From contig SCFE01000030.1 of assembly GCA_004352715.1 (NCBI GenBank), forward strand, positions 1,170,037 through 1,234,036: 64,000 nucleotides of DNA. Direction: 5' to 3'. Position 1 is the first letter of the stretch. Each line of letters opens with the position of its first letter. Both the position numbers and the translations under genes were made by a program. Below are positions 23,034-34,439 of this stretch, piece after piece. This stretch comes from Hofstenia miamia (taxonomy: Eukaryota; Xenacoelomorpha; Acoela). The notes under the pieces were generated by a model that searched no databases, was not told the origin of the DNA, and saw nothing but the letters and a program-made list of their open reading frames with translations.

Positions 23034-23799
23034 AGTACCAGCACTATGTAGTAGTAAATTTAAGCAAAAACCCATAGTAAATAACTTCGAAATCCTGGTA
23101 AACGCAGTTAGGTGTGCAATAGCTACCTACATATTTTGTGAAAATTATATAAATAACTATAAATTCACTAAATATCAAAGTTTTTAAAATATGTTTTAGA
23201 GAACTGTAAAAATTTATACCGCACTTGATAGTATTGACAAAATTCTGCTCAATAAATACACAAAAATACAGAATCTTGCCTTTCAATGTGCCAGTTTGCT
23301 AGCTTTTTGGTCACCTAACCATAAATGAAGCAATTCGACCTTAAATTATCATTAGCATTTACTTAAAATATAAGTATAAGAACGTTGATGTATTTTTCAA
23401 GATGTTTTAAACAGGGTTTTTCCTCCTTGTTGAAAACGCTTGCTCAAAACAGTGCAACCCTGGCTTATATACTAATTTCTATTATACGCATAAAATTTTT
23501 AATATTACGGTACACAAAATTACCCAAACTGTAATTATTGTGAAATAATATCAATTTAAAATCAGAGTAATAAATTATCGCTTGCGTCACTAAACATAAA
23601 TGCGTCTTTTTCATCATTTCAATATTTGTACTTTAAGTGTATTGAGGTTGGCCTCAAGGTAGAAAACTTTCTTTGCAAATTAGTGGTTGTTAAGCTAAGT
23701 AACTTTTTTTATCATGGTCTAAGATTGAGGTCAGTATTGGCGAACCTTAAGGAATGAAAAGCAAATCAATCTTTGCTATCAATTCTAATGCGGCCCAAT
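22641..23799. other. AT-rich DNA, no gene recognised
   Basis: Includes (AT)n at about 23003-23030. Open frames here are Lys/Phe/Ile-rich and have no domain. Confidence 0.5.
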
Positions 23800-23938
23800 C
23801 AGAGTTGGAACCAGCCGGAAATTTTAAGGCCGTGGCCGGTAGTTGGCCGGCAACAGCTAATACCGGCCGGCCGGCCGGTTTTCGGCCTGTTTTGGCCGGT
23901 AAATTATATTTGCATTTTATATTTAATCTATGCAAGTA

Positions 23939-23976
<38 letters not shown>

Positions 23977-24644
23977 ATAAGCTGTTTTACACATGGCGAT
24001 GCATAGAGCTGATATTGCATAACTCAAATTTCAATCTATTATAACTATATTTCTACCAAAGCAGAATTTTGATATTTTTTATAACTTTAATCAGCTGTTT
24101 TCACTTTCAATGAATGGAAAATTGTGAACGTTTTAGTTTTTATTTAGTTAGTTTACTTTGCATGTCTTTCTGCATCCTTCAAATATATTTTGAGCGTCCC
24201 CTTTCAATATTAATTAAATACAAGGGTTCCACTAGCTTTATTTGAATGAGGTCTCTCAAATTTCAAGCGTAAATCTTATACATTATATTTTCAGTATTAT
24301 AAACAGGTTCTTTTAATATTATTTTTAAGTTCCATAGAAAACTAAAGTAAAATTACCCTATCAACAAGCAGAACAACTTCATTTGTAGCAAAATTTAGGA
24401 AAGATTCCAGAATGTAAATGTAATTATTATTCAAATTGCAATGCTGTAAATTGCTCATAGTATAATATTTTTTTCGAACTTTAGATTTTAATAGAAATTC
24501 CTCCCAAACTAAACAAAGTATTCCCTGTTTATAATAAAAAACAAGAATATTTTTTATAATTTCGGCCGGTAATTTTACCGGCCTTTCATGAAATTTAAAA
24601 GTGGCTGCAGGCCGGTAAATTGCCGGTAGCCGGTTCCATCTCTG
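23800..24644. mobile_element. hAT MITE with perfect 8-bp TSD (845 bp)
   Basis: Flanked by a perfect 8-bp direct repeat GGCCCAAT (23792-23799 and 24645-24652). Termini are inverted: left CAGAGTTGGAACCAGCCGG, right in reverse CAGAGATGGAACCGGCTACC. Both subterminal regions are unusually GC-rich for this window, with many copies of GGCCGGTAA/CCGGC-type motifs (23815-23900 and 24562-24640), as expected of transposase-binding arrays in hAT elements. An (AT)n tract lies inside (23944-23972). No transposase domain was found, so it is non-autonomous. Confidence 0.75.
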
Positions 24645-24652
24645 GGCCCAAT

Positions 24653-26535
24653 TCGAGATCATTTTTAAATAACTTGAAGCTAAATTAATTGAATGCTTAG
24701 TGATTTCCATGTTAAGAAAATAAATAACGATTTTTGACATTAGCTGCTTAAATAGGTATACAGATGATATACACATAGCTTAACAATAAGGCATAGAATA
24801 AGTATTCAGTATATTAATATTTATCCATGTTAATTTAGAATATGCATTCATGCTTCAAAATCGATTTAAAAATTGCCTCATTATGTAGTTCTACATGTTT
24901 AATATTTGCAGAATTCATCTAATTTTAATATATCCAAATTCTTTTAAATTTCCTTCTATATAACGCGATTAGCCAATTATTTAATTGGTGGAGTATGGAA
25001 TATTGAGGAAAATATATATGAATTAAAAAATAATTACCAATTAATAATTAAAAAATTCTTAATTTAGCCATTTTTTGATGGAAAGGGCTGTGCAAGCTAA
25101 AATTATACATTGTTAATTCAATTATTTTATATTCAAAGCAACTAGATATCTTTAAAAAAATCTGCTCCTTCCCTTAAACGAAGAGAGGAAATCATATATA
25201 ACATTGATGCCTTATATATATTTCGTCTGCATGCAATTGCTTTTTGATGAATATTCAATGTGGGGCTTAATTTTCAGTAATTGTGGGACACGTCGAACGT
25301 GTTGCATTATTAATCACAACTGAAAACACTAATTTATTTTGTTAGCTAACATTGAAGTTAATATTTAATTTAAAGCCAAGTGCAATCGATTAATTTCGGT
25401 AGAAAAAATTTCTTGTAGAGTGCTCTAGCTAAATCAAAATACTACAAATCCCACAGAAAAAATTGTGTAATTAAGAATGTAACAAAGTGAAGGGCTTAAT
25501 TAGAAAGGCTCCGTTAGAATTAGTAAAATAAATTGACTTGCTGTATTCTTGTTCACTAAACTGAAAAAGTTAATTTCAAAAAACCAAAAAACTCAATTGC
25601 TATTGAATAAAGATTCTAATTAAAGTACATCTATTTCAATAGATTCATGGCAGAAAATATAAACTAAAACTGGATTTTCTAAAAGTGATGTTATTTTAGA
25701 GGCTTCATTCTGTTCTGGCTTATCGCTGCTTCTTCTTCTTAAACTGACTCATTGCGCTTAATCTCTTTTACATGTTCATTGAAGTTTTCAACACCGAATT
25801 TAGTTCAAGTGAAGCCGCTTGTGGGATTGCATTTTTCGCAGCATACATTTTACCAAATCGGGATTGCACTGGAGTAAGAATTCCGAAAATTGGATGTGAA
25901 GTTTTTCTCAATGGTCTTACTAAAAATATCATTGGTGGTTCTTTGCAAAACTGTAACAAAAACGCATATTTATTAATAAGGTCCTTGTCGAATAAAGTGC
26001 CCATTTTACTGCTCGCTCATCAACACAATGCATATGGTTCACTAGCATTTTAAAGTGATGACAGACAGAAAAACATCTTACAATGTTAACTCTTGAACAA
26101 TGTATAGCAAATGCATATATTTTTTAAGTTTAAAGAATATTTAATTCAAATGTGTTTGTTAATTTTGGTCAAAGGACACTATTTAGTATGTGTTTTACAA
26201 TCACACCCTATTATTGGGGTATTTCACACATTAGTTGAAGCATATCGCTTGCAATACTGAAAGCTCCGTATTCTTGAGCCATAATCCTCGCACTGCAATT
26301 ACAAACAACTATTAAATAACATTGGTTGGTACGCCTATATAGCTAAAGAAAAATTACTGAAAATATATAAGTTATTCTTAGTAAATTTTTGAGTCTACAA
26401 ATCCGAATGTGAAATCTTCGAACTTGTTTCATAAAAACCCTTAGATGACAATTCACACTAACTTGGTCTTAATCCAACAATTTAACATCTTGTATTTTCG
26501 ATGAATTATATAAATTATTCGATCATGGGTAAATA
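24653..26535. other. AT-rich DNA, no gene recognised
   Basis: A slightly GC-richer patch at 25768-26053 is open on both strands but shows no known domain in either frame. Confidence 0.45.
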
Positions 26536-26536
26536 C

Positions 26537-26669
26537 ATATATATATATATATATATATATAATGGTCAGTTGTACCATACTAATCGGNNNNNNNNNNNNN
26601 NNNNNNNNNNNNNNNNNNNNNNNNNNNNNNNNNNNNNNNNNNNNNNNNNNNNNNNNNNNNNNNNNNNNN

Positions 26670-26701
<32 letters not shown>
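26537..26701. repeat. (AT)n microsatellites flanking an 82-N gap
   Basis: (AT)n at 26537-26561 and 26670-26701, with Ns at 26588-26669 between them. Repeat E starts directly after the second tract. Confidence 0.85.
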
Positions 26702-26704
<3 letters not shown>

Positions 26705-28533
26705 AACAAGAACTTTTGTCTTAAAGGTCCTAATAAATTCATTATCAATTTGCAAGGCGTGACATACTTAGTCAAGGTTTGAAAATAGGAAAAACTTATT
26801 TTTATGGGTTTTAAGGGTTAAGCTTTAGGAAGCGTTAGAAGTAAAATGTCAAAACTATGAGTTTGAGAAAGGGGCTAGATTTAAAAAAACAATAGCATGA
26901 ACAGCTAGAAAACTTTAAGCAGCTACTTTGAAATGGAGGTTAGAAATCACGTATTGTTTCCAGCACGTTCTCAATCAAAAGTATTTAGAAAATAAATTCC
27001 AATGTGATTTTTTACAATCTATTATATGATTTCTTAAAAAATATATAAAAGCTTATAATTACAAAAAAAGGTATCCAAGATTCTTTAACTTAACAAACGG
27101 CAGGCTACAATGAAGCTTGAGCAGCCAATATGCAGAAAAAAGAAATCAATGGGGGACAATACCCACTCTTGTTCGCTTAGATTGACTGATCATCTCAGCC
27201 TTAGTTATAATTTCAATGAATTAGTGAATTTCGAAATAGGTACACTTCAATACTCTACCAAATATATTCATTATTACCTATGATTGCATATTCCAAGATA
27301 TATATGTATAAATGTCCCTGGATTTCCGAGTTTTTATAAGGTTTGGTGAAAAGAGTTTGTTGTGAAAAATATTGAACATATTTTGTGTGATTCTAGTTGT
27401 CTATTCTTTATGTAATTTAAAAAAATGTTTATTTGCATTTTTAAAAATTCGCATTTCTAAAATTGTCTCCATGGAATCTGAATTGAACACAAAACATCAG
27501 TTTGGATTTCGAAAAGTTACCTCTACAGATAATGCTTTACTTTATGCTATTGAAGACTGGAAATCAGTACTGGGTCCATTATTATTTAAGTTATATGCAG
27601 GTGATATGGATCAACAAATTAATAGCAATCATGTAGAATTTGCAGATAATACTCTCATTTATTGTAATCGTATTTTAACCTTACAAGAAAATGTCGAAAA
27701 GATGCAATTATGCTTTAATAATAATTGAATGAACCACTTTAATGGAAATTAAGAATAAAAGAAATGAATCAACACTAGAAAGTATAAAGTTATGTAACAA
27801 CTTGATTCAGGAATCATCAAAAATGAAATATTTGGGAGTAGTAATTGATAATAAATTTAATTTTGAAGAAGAAGTAAACTTTATCATAAAGAAAATGTTG
27901 CGTGGTATAAGATAAATACAAAAAAATGCAAATTTTATACCAATAAAATGGAGGGTAATACTCTTTTGGTCACTTGTTCTATCTCATTTCTTGTACTCAT
28001 TTTGTTTATTAACTAACTTAAAAAAAGCAAAATCTAAATTGGAGAAAGTATTTAAATATTGAATAAACATAATTTGTAACAAAAATCAAAAAGAAATAAT
28101 GCGTAAATACCATCTAAGGTCATTAGAAGCTCTTCAAAATAATAGATGTTTATCAATATTTTGAAAAAGAAAATTGAATATTTCTAATCATCAAAATCCA
28201 AAACAATTATGTTTGGAAAAACTAAGTATAATAGAAAATTTGTAAATAACGAATTCTTAAATTTTTCAATATCGCTATGGAGCAAATTGGACTACACACT
28301 ACAGTATAAGAAATGAAAAATATTATTTAAGCAGAAGTTGAAAAACATGAATATAGTAGAAAAATATCAATTATCTTATTAAATTATAGAATAAGATATA
28401 CAACTTAAGAACAATAATAGAAAACAAAATAGAAAACAATAGGCAAAGCAATAGAAAACAAAATAGATAACAAAGCTCATATGAAGAAAGATGCATCATT
28501 TATGTTCTTAAAAATTTTGTAATCTTAATACTT
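26702..28533 (+). repeat. Repeat E copy 1 (1.83 kb, carries RT relic)
   Basis: Matches 41658-43489 in direct orientation at an offset of 14,956 bp with almost no differences (one clear T/C change near 27413). Copy 1 is bordered by (AT)n on both sides. Copy 2 starts at the (AT)n that ends repeat F copy 1. Confidence 0.9.
27440..28420 (+). pseudogene. Non-LTR retrotransposon reverse transcriptase relic, copy 1
   Basis: The frame holds KHQFGFRKVTSTDNALLYAI (RT finger motif QFGFR...ST...AL), then jumps straight to VLGPLLFKLYAGDMDQQ (GxVLGPLLF) and VEFADNTLIYC. The palm segment with the first catalytic Asp is deleted and FADD is changed to FADN, so it is catalytically dead. After a frameshift near 27737 the connection region follows: KYLGVVIDNKFNFEEEVNFI, then WSLVLSHFLYSFCLLTNLKK, typical of jockey/CR1/I-type elements (LGVxID motif), with several stops. 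No endonuclease or ORF1 is present. Confidence 0.65.
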
Positions 28534-30100
28534 ATATATATATATATATATATAGATGTCTGTGTGTATGTTCCCCAAACACAAACACACTCATTAGAAT
28601 GCGAAAATTTATATACATTTCAAAGGCTTGAAATATGCAACTGTCGATTCAATTCTTGAATCATTAAATTTTGCACTCCGCATGGATATTCAACCAAAAA
28701 GAAATATTCAAATAGCTAACTCCTAAACTACTGCTCAGATTATCGATATGTTGTTTAACTTATGATTTTCATGACCAGGCAAATTATAATGCCTTTCTGT
28801 CATTTAAATACATGATATGCGAATATGTGCTTTGCGCTAAAATCAGATTTTACTATACATATACCTGTCTTCCATAAATACATATTAATAGAAGAACTCA
28901 ATTAATTTTCTTAATGCTATCCTATAAACATCCTAAGAGATTTCTTAAATTTGTACACATTTATGGCATAATCTTAAAATTTTATTCTTTTATTACCTTG
29001 TTTTATTTATATAAATTGAATAGTTTATTGCGAGAATATTATGCATATATATATATATATATATATATTATATAGAAATAATTGAAAATAATTTGGCCAT
29101 AAGACTAGTTGAATTAAATATGGGTCATATATGTGAAATGTACTCGGCAAAAATAAAAAATGTATATTTATTTAATGCCAAATATGTATTCGACAGTAAA
29201 CAGTGGGCAAACCAAAGGGAAATTTCGCACCAAATAAAATCAAATCAACATATTGTTCTCATTGATATCAATCGATATCAATTCAAATCAATTGAAATAA
29301 CTTCTTGTTGATATTAACAGTATTATACTTTTTGGCTACAATATATTGTTAACTTATTTCAAATAAATCCATTAATATGTGTAATCTAGGCATATAGAAC
29401 ATCAATAATTATTTAGTGCAAGCTGTAATCAACATTTTAGAAGCATCTTTGCCTGTATTAGCCAGATAGTAAATACCACCCATTTGTGAAAAACGAAATT
29501 TTGTTGTATATTCATCCGCTAATTATTTGTCGTTTTTCCAAGATGTAAAAATATTATTTTAATATTTTAATACTCTATCAAAAAAATATTAATTAAGCGT
29601 TTTTAGTTACATTACAACCTCTGGCGTCACCCTGAGAGGTATGTGCGAAAAATGATTTTTAAAGTATTATCACATTTTTATTGAAAAAATGAAGTTCATC
29701 CTCTAAGTTGAAAAACTAAGTGATTATAAACACTTAAAATTTTATAGTTCCCCCGTCTAGGCAAACCATTTTTTCAAGGGTTATTTAGTGTATGACGATG
29801 TTAAACTATTTGAACGAGCATTCCGAAGCATTAAATTTTACAATTGAAGCAGCTCATATTTGCTATTATACCTACAAAAATATCAACGAATGCCTTAAAA
29901 TTGGTCTAAAGAATTATATTATCAAAAAATTAACATATTTCATGAAAGTAAATGGCATAAAATCTTGATTTTGCGAGTAATGCCGATCTCTTTAATTTTT
30001 TTTGCCATAAAAATGTAATTATATTATATTGAAATATATCAGTATCACTAACCATAATCAATAACAATGTACGTCAAAAGAATGTAGGCATTATTCTTAG
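28534..30100. other. AT-rich DNA with (AT)n and (AAT)n; possible hAT end at 29201
   Basis: (AT)n at about 28533-28553 and 29044-29069; (AAT)n near 30100-30125. CAGTGGGCAAACCAAAGGG at 29201 looks like a hAT terminus and is followed by a cluster of CAAATCAATTGA-type repeats (29225-29305), but no partner end was found. No gene recognised. Confidence 0.4.
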
Positions 30101-31130
30101 AATAAATAATAATAATAATAATAATAGAGAGTCATAATAATTCGGCTTTTTACCAATGCCTGCACTCGTCTTGGCATAGACTCTGCCTGATTATGCAAAT
30201 AATTTTTATTCAGATTTTGCCGTATTTGTTGAACATCTTTTGATCTTAAGCATTCTTGGTCAATTGTATTTTTTAAATATGACCACTAATTTTTTATAGA
30301 GTTCATATCTGGTGATTGCGGGGGCCATACCATGACATCAATTTCTTCATACACAAACTAGTTAGTGGTGACACAAGAGTTATAAATAGGTGCACTGTCC
30401 TGTTGAAATATGGCCATTTCCATGCAAGTCATTTAAATCCAGATTATCTTGTAGCAGTTGTAAGTAGTCGTGCCCCTTTATCTTTTCTTGAACTTCCACC
30501 AATGCTCCATGCTCCAGTCTGTTTCACTCGAAAGCAAATCCAGTACATTATTTTGCCACCAACAGCGTGTACAATTGGCCTTTTAGCTCCAGTCTGATTT
30601 ATATCTCATTGGAATAACATCCTACATAACATCGCTGAGTTATTTGGACAAAAGATACTGGTACTTCACTTGAAAAAATGACTTTCCATCATTGTTCAGC
30701 TGCCCAGGTCAAATGTTCACGTCCCCATGCCAAACACTTACTTTTGTTGACTGCAGAAATCATTGGTTTGCGTTGAGTCATCCGTGTTGAAAGGCCAAAT
30801 GAAATCATTCTACGGCATACTGTGCTTGAAAAGATGTTTTTCCGATGGTCTTCAATAAATAATTGAGCGATGCATCTGGAAGATGCTATTGGTTGATTTG
30901 GCTGTAACATCTTCAGGCGTCTATCGTCTCGATGAGATGTGGATCTTCGATGACCAGGACGCTTAGCATTGGAAACCTAATCCACATAGGCGTTGACAAG
31001 CACAAACACGTACAATTGCTGATCTAGCAACATGGTACCTCTTTCCAAGCTCAGATAATGACATTCCTTCTCCATGTTGGGCTACAATAGCTCCACATTC
31101 AATTTCACTAAGTTCTCGTGTTTTTGGCAT
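30101..31130 (-). pseudogene. Tc1-type transposase, nearly full length but dead
   Basis: From ATG at 31130: MPKTRELSEIECGAIVAQHG, EGMSLSELGKRYHVARSAIV (first HTH), then a stop at 30963-30965 with a frame change. It continues KRPGHRRSTSHRDDRRLKML (GRPR-like/second HTH region), a 73-codon stretch to AWGREHLTWAAEQ, and after more breaks FQQDSAPIYNSCVTTN (second Asp), VMVWPPQSPDMNSIKN and a Tc1-type C-terminus (SMPRRVQALVKSR). The motif that normally reads PIEN is SIKN followed by a stop, so the third catalytic residue is lost. The end fades into (AAT)n. CAAATCAATT-type clusters lie on both sides (29225-29305, 31720-31825). Confidence 0.7.
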
Positions 31131-31140
31131 ACTATCTAGA

Positions 31141-31251
31141 AAAAAATGGTAGATAAATAAACAGTTAGCTTATTTATATGTGGTATAAATACACACAAAA
31201 TACTATTCACTTACAGACATGCACCAAATTATTGTCATATGCACACACGTA

Positions 31252-31290
<39 letters not shown>

Positions 31291-32263
31291 ACAGGTATAC
31301 ATATATAATTTATTTTAAATGTTATCCTTCGTTTCTCCTTTCTGTTATATCATATTCTAATTCTCAGCCTTGCAAGTAATAATCTCTGTAAAATATTTTA
31401 CCTATAGCAAGCAATTAATTAAGAAGGAAAACTATTAATCACTGTCACTATCACAGTAATTGGCAGTAATTCTGTGCGTAGAAGGTCATAGTTCACATTG
31501 TAGTTTTGAAATGTGAAATGCTAACAATAATCTTGCTCACATTCGTAAATGCGGAAGGTTAAGCTTACCCCTCTAGTACGATAGTAGGTCATTAGTGGAA
31601 ACATTTCGCCTGCATTGACTTTGTTGGGTACATTGCAATAACAAAAAATACATATTATCCAATTTATTGCAATAGTGCATTGTATTTGCAATTTTAAAGT
31701 ACAAACTTTCAAGATTTGTCAATCAACTCAAATCAATTGAAATCCATTGATACAAAAATCCAAATCAAATCAGTTGATTTGACATCAACATTTTGATATC
31801 AATTCAAATCAATATTAACCTAAGTCATGGTGAAGACGCGATCCAGGTCCAGATCTTAATTCTAGAAGTGTACAGCTAAGACAGGTTTAATCATGAATTG
31901 CTCTAGCGACCCCTGGCACAAGAGCGTTGACCTGTGTTGCGTTTGATCAGGAAATTTAAACCGAAGAACGTACTTAAGATGAGAGGGTTGCGCTTCTCAC
32001 AAAAACTAAAAACTACTATGTCACACTAAAGCTGACCCACAAAAGGCACAGCAAACGTCGGTCCTTGCCTACTCTAGACCAAGGAAAGAGTTATCTCTGA
32101 CATATCTGCCTCATGAGACAAACTAATCTCGGGAATCATTACAGTCTTGTTCAACAATAAGACAGGTATTCGCGACCGCTACCATTATCAGAGTACACAT
32201 GGTTGCACCTCTTTTTACACTATTGCTTAGGGCCAAACATTAATGAGTCTATTGTTTTTTGGA

Positions 32264-32268
<5 letters not shown>
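31141..32268. other. No gene recognised
   Basis: (AT)n at 31253-31290, a CAAATCAATTG-type repeat cluster at 31720-31825, then a less AT-rich stretch (about 31830-32220) with no supported frame. Confidence 0.45.

Positions 32269-32315
<47 letters not shown>
32269..32315. repeat. (AT)n microsatellite at left border of repeat F1
   Basis: 47 bp of pure AT ending about 14 bp before the duplicated segment begins. Confidence 0.9.
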
Positions 32316-32316
<1 letters not shown>

Positions 32317-32584
32317 TAACATAATTTTTTCTTATAATTTTTTAATCATGCATTTTTCATTATTAATAAACCTATTTGATTTTAAGAAACTAAATTAGCA
32401 TTATTATTAAGAACAAACTTGATTCCTAAGTTAATTCATAGACTAGACTTTCCTTAATTTTGAAATTTAACAATTTAGTCGTCCGACAGAAAATAATGAA
32501 TTATTTATTTCAGTAAATAAAAAATTAACCTATAATAAAAGTATCTGCCAATATTGAATAAAGATATGAACAAATTATTATGGT

Positions 32585-32803
32585 TTGCTCACAGCTCATT
32601 TAAGCAAATGGTCTTGCAAAATCGATAACCTAGCTGATTACTGCTATCGGGTGGCTTTGAAGGAATTGCATTTTTGCCTTTTGACGGAAAGAGAAGCAGT
32701 CATCATGGATTTAACACTACAGTCATTGGCAGAAAGATTAGCATTTTCTCCTCCCCCAGATTCTATTTTAATGAATAAAACAAACTCTTATTCAAACATT
32801 TAA
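32585..32803 (+). CDS. Unidentified 72-codon frame, identical in both F copies
   Basis: Reads SKWSCKIDNLADYCYRVALK, ELHFCLLTEREAVIMDLTLQ, SLAERLAFSPPP: balanced composition unlike chance frames here. The sequence just upstream, TTTGCTCACAG, could be a splice acceptor, so it could be a terminal exon or exon relic. No domain recognised. It is identical at 49480-49698, which says little given the overall identity of the duplication. Confidence 0.2.
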   Translation: MLTAHLSKWSCKIDNLADYCYRVALKELHFCLLTEREAVIMDLTLQSLAERLAFSPPPDSILMNKTNSYSNI

Positions 32804-33960
32804 TGGCAATTTCCTAGTAAAAATTCGAGGTTTTTATGGCACTTTTAGGAATAAATCACAAAAGACTATAGTATTCTGAAAAAATAACACAGATTAAATG
32901 ATGTAATACTCTAGGTTGTTTAAGAATTATGTTGAATTGTTGCAATCGTTTAGAAGAGTAATGGCAGAATAAGTTGAAAATCGATTAGCCCTACTTATAT
33001 AGTATTTTTAAAATGAATTTTGTGTGGTAAAACTCAAGGCTAAAAATTTCTTGAATTTTTCTAAATTTTTTTCCCTAAAATCTTTTTTACAGGGTTATAT
33101 AGCAATCAAGGACTTTTGTGTTTGGGACAAAAAACTTTTTTAATATGACAAAATTTTTCTTTAACCTATTGTTTAATCGACTGGCTTTTTAAGAAAAATG
33201 GTGATGTCAACAACTAAAATTAAATCAGTAATTTACAAACAAATCTTAATTCATCTATGACCATCACAAGAGGCGCATGAAAGAGTGCATTACCTTCTTA
33301 AGCTCTCAAAATAAAAAGCTAAAGGTTTTCGAAAAAAGGACTGAAACTTGACAAATTTGACAGTTTTTCATACAATTTTGCTTTAAATTGCTTCTTCTGA
33401 GTTCAATATTCGTAAATAAAATGCAATAAAGAGTCTATGATATTCTAAAATATTAGATTGGTGATTCATATTCTACTTAGTTTTGAAAATACTGACGCTA
33501 GACTTATTTGTTAACGCTATCACAAAATAAAGAATTCATCTTTTCATGCACATGTCTATTGTAGTACAAGACATACACTTTATAGAAGGTCTCCAAGAGA
33601 GCCCAACAAAGTAAAGTCTAAATATGATTTAATTTAAAATAGCAATTTGATGTCAATTAGGGTAAATATTGATTTAGATGTTATTTCTGTTTATATATAG
33701 AGAAAAGCTTCAAATAATACAGCTTTTCTATAAAATCCTTAACCCCATATTATGAATATTCAAGTAAAAATTACAATTAAGTTTGTATAGATAATATTAT
33801 CAACGGTTTTACAAAGTACCATCATTCAGGGGCTACATGACACCCCTAATTTAATTTATTGCTCATCCATCCATGCCCGAAAAGACGTACAATAGTAAAT
33901 TGAGGGACAGGATGAGATAAATTTAGAAAAAATTATTACAAAAAATATTGATCTAAGTAA
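32804..33960. other. AT-rich DNA in repeat F, nothing recognised
   Basis: No coding frame. May include decayed 5' parts of the Penelope-like element, but I could not read RT motifs. Confidence 0.4.
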
Positions 33961-34309
33961 GCAATAGTTATATATTATAACTATTAAAACAAAAGATATG
34001 TTTAATAACAAAGACAATATCCCAAAAAACTTAGTTTCATCCCTAGTCTACAAATATACATGTGATGATTGCGATAAATCATATATCGGTGAAACTAAGC
34101 GGCATCTGGGAATAAGATCTAATGAGCATTTAAGAGGTCCTCTGAATTCAGAAATTTTTACCCATCACCATCAAACTAAGGAAGATCAATTTAAAATTTT
34201 ACTAAGAACTAAACATCCGAAAATAGCAGAGGCAAAATATATAAAAGAAACAACAAAGGGTAAATTTTTAAATCGACAACAAAGCACGATGACCTTAAAT
34301 TTATTCTAA
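33961..34309 (+). pseudogene. Penelope-like element, GIY-YIG endonuclease end (copy 1)
   Basis: From an ATG at 33998 the frame gives 103 residues with the Penelope-type endonuclease: VYKYTCDDCDKSYIGETKRH (CxxC, YIG, GxTKR), LGIRSNEH (Arg and Glu of the catalytic set), then FKILLRTKHPKIAEAKYIKE and GKFLNRQQSTMTLNLF (conserved Asn). The frame before the ATG after a stop (LYIITIKTKDM) also fits, so this is the 3' end of a longer protein. The reverse transcriptase is missing: a 5'-truncated insertion, common for this class. The spacer between EHLRG and DQFKIL is shorter than usual, suggesting a small internal deletion. Confidence 0.7.
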
Positions 34310-34369
34310 GTGTATGTAATAAGATCATTTATATTTAGTGTAGTTTATTGTAAATGTATTTACCGCATA

Positions 34370-34417
34370 TTTTGTAAACTGACGATGATGGTAACACATC
34401 GAAATTGATATTTAAAA
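34370..34417 (+). ncRNA. Hammerhead-like RNA motif behind the Penelope ORF (copy 1)
   Basis: CTGACGA (34379-34385, fits CUGANGA), a hairpin GATG-GTAACA-CATC (34387-34400), then GAAA (34401-34404), 70 bp after the endonuclease stop. Folded as a type I hammerhead, stem I pairs 34375-34378 with 34411-34414 (plus 34372-34373 with 34416-34417), stem III is two pairs (ATTGAT, 34404-34409), and cleavage would follow A34410. One unpaired U (34386) lies between the core and stem II, which a canonical hammerhead lacks. Penelope-like elements are known to carry hammerhead ribozymes in their terminal repeats, so the place fits; activity is unproven. Confidence 0.35.
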
Positions 34418-34439
34418 CTGTCGTCACATTCAAATATAT

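Noticed and set aside
25768-26053. Overlapping frames on both strands in a slightly GC-richer patch
   Set aside because: Neither strand gives a recognisable domain and neither frame is clearly preferred.
31830-32220. Less AT-rich stretch as a possible gene
   Set aside because: All frames are interrupted by stops and no known domain was found.
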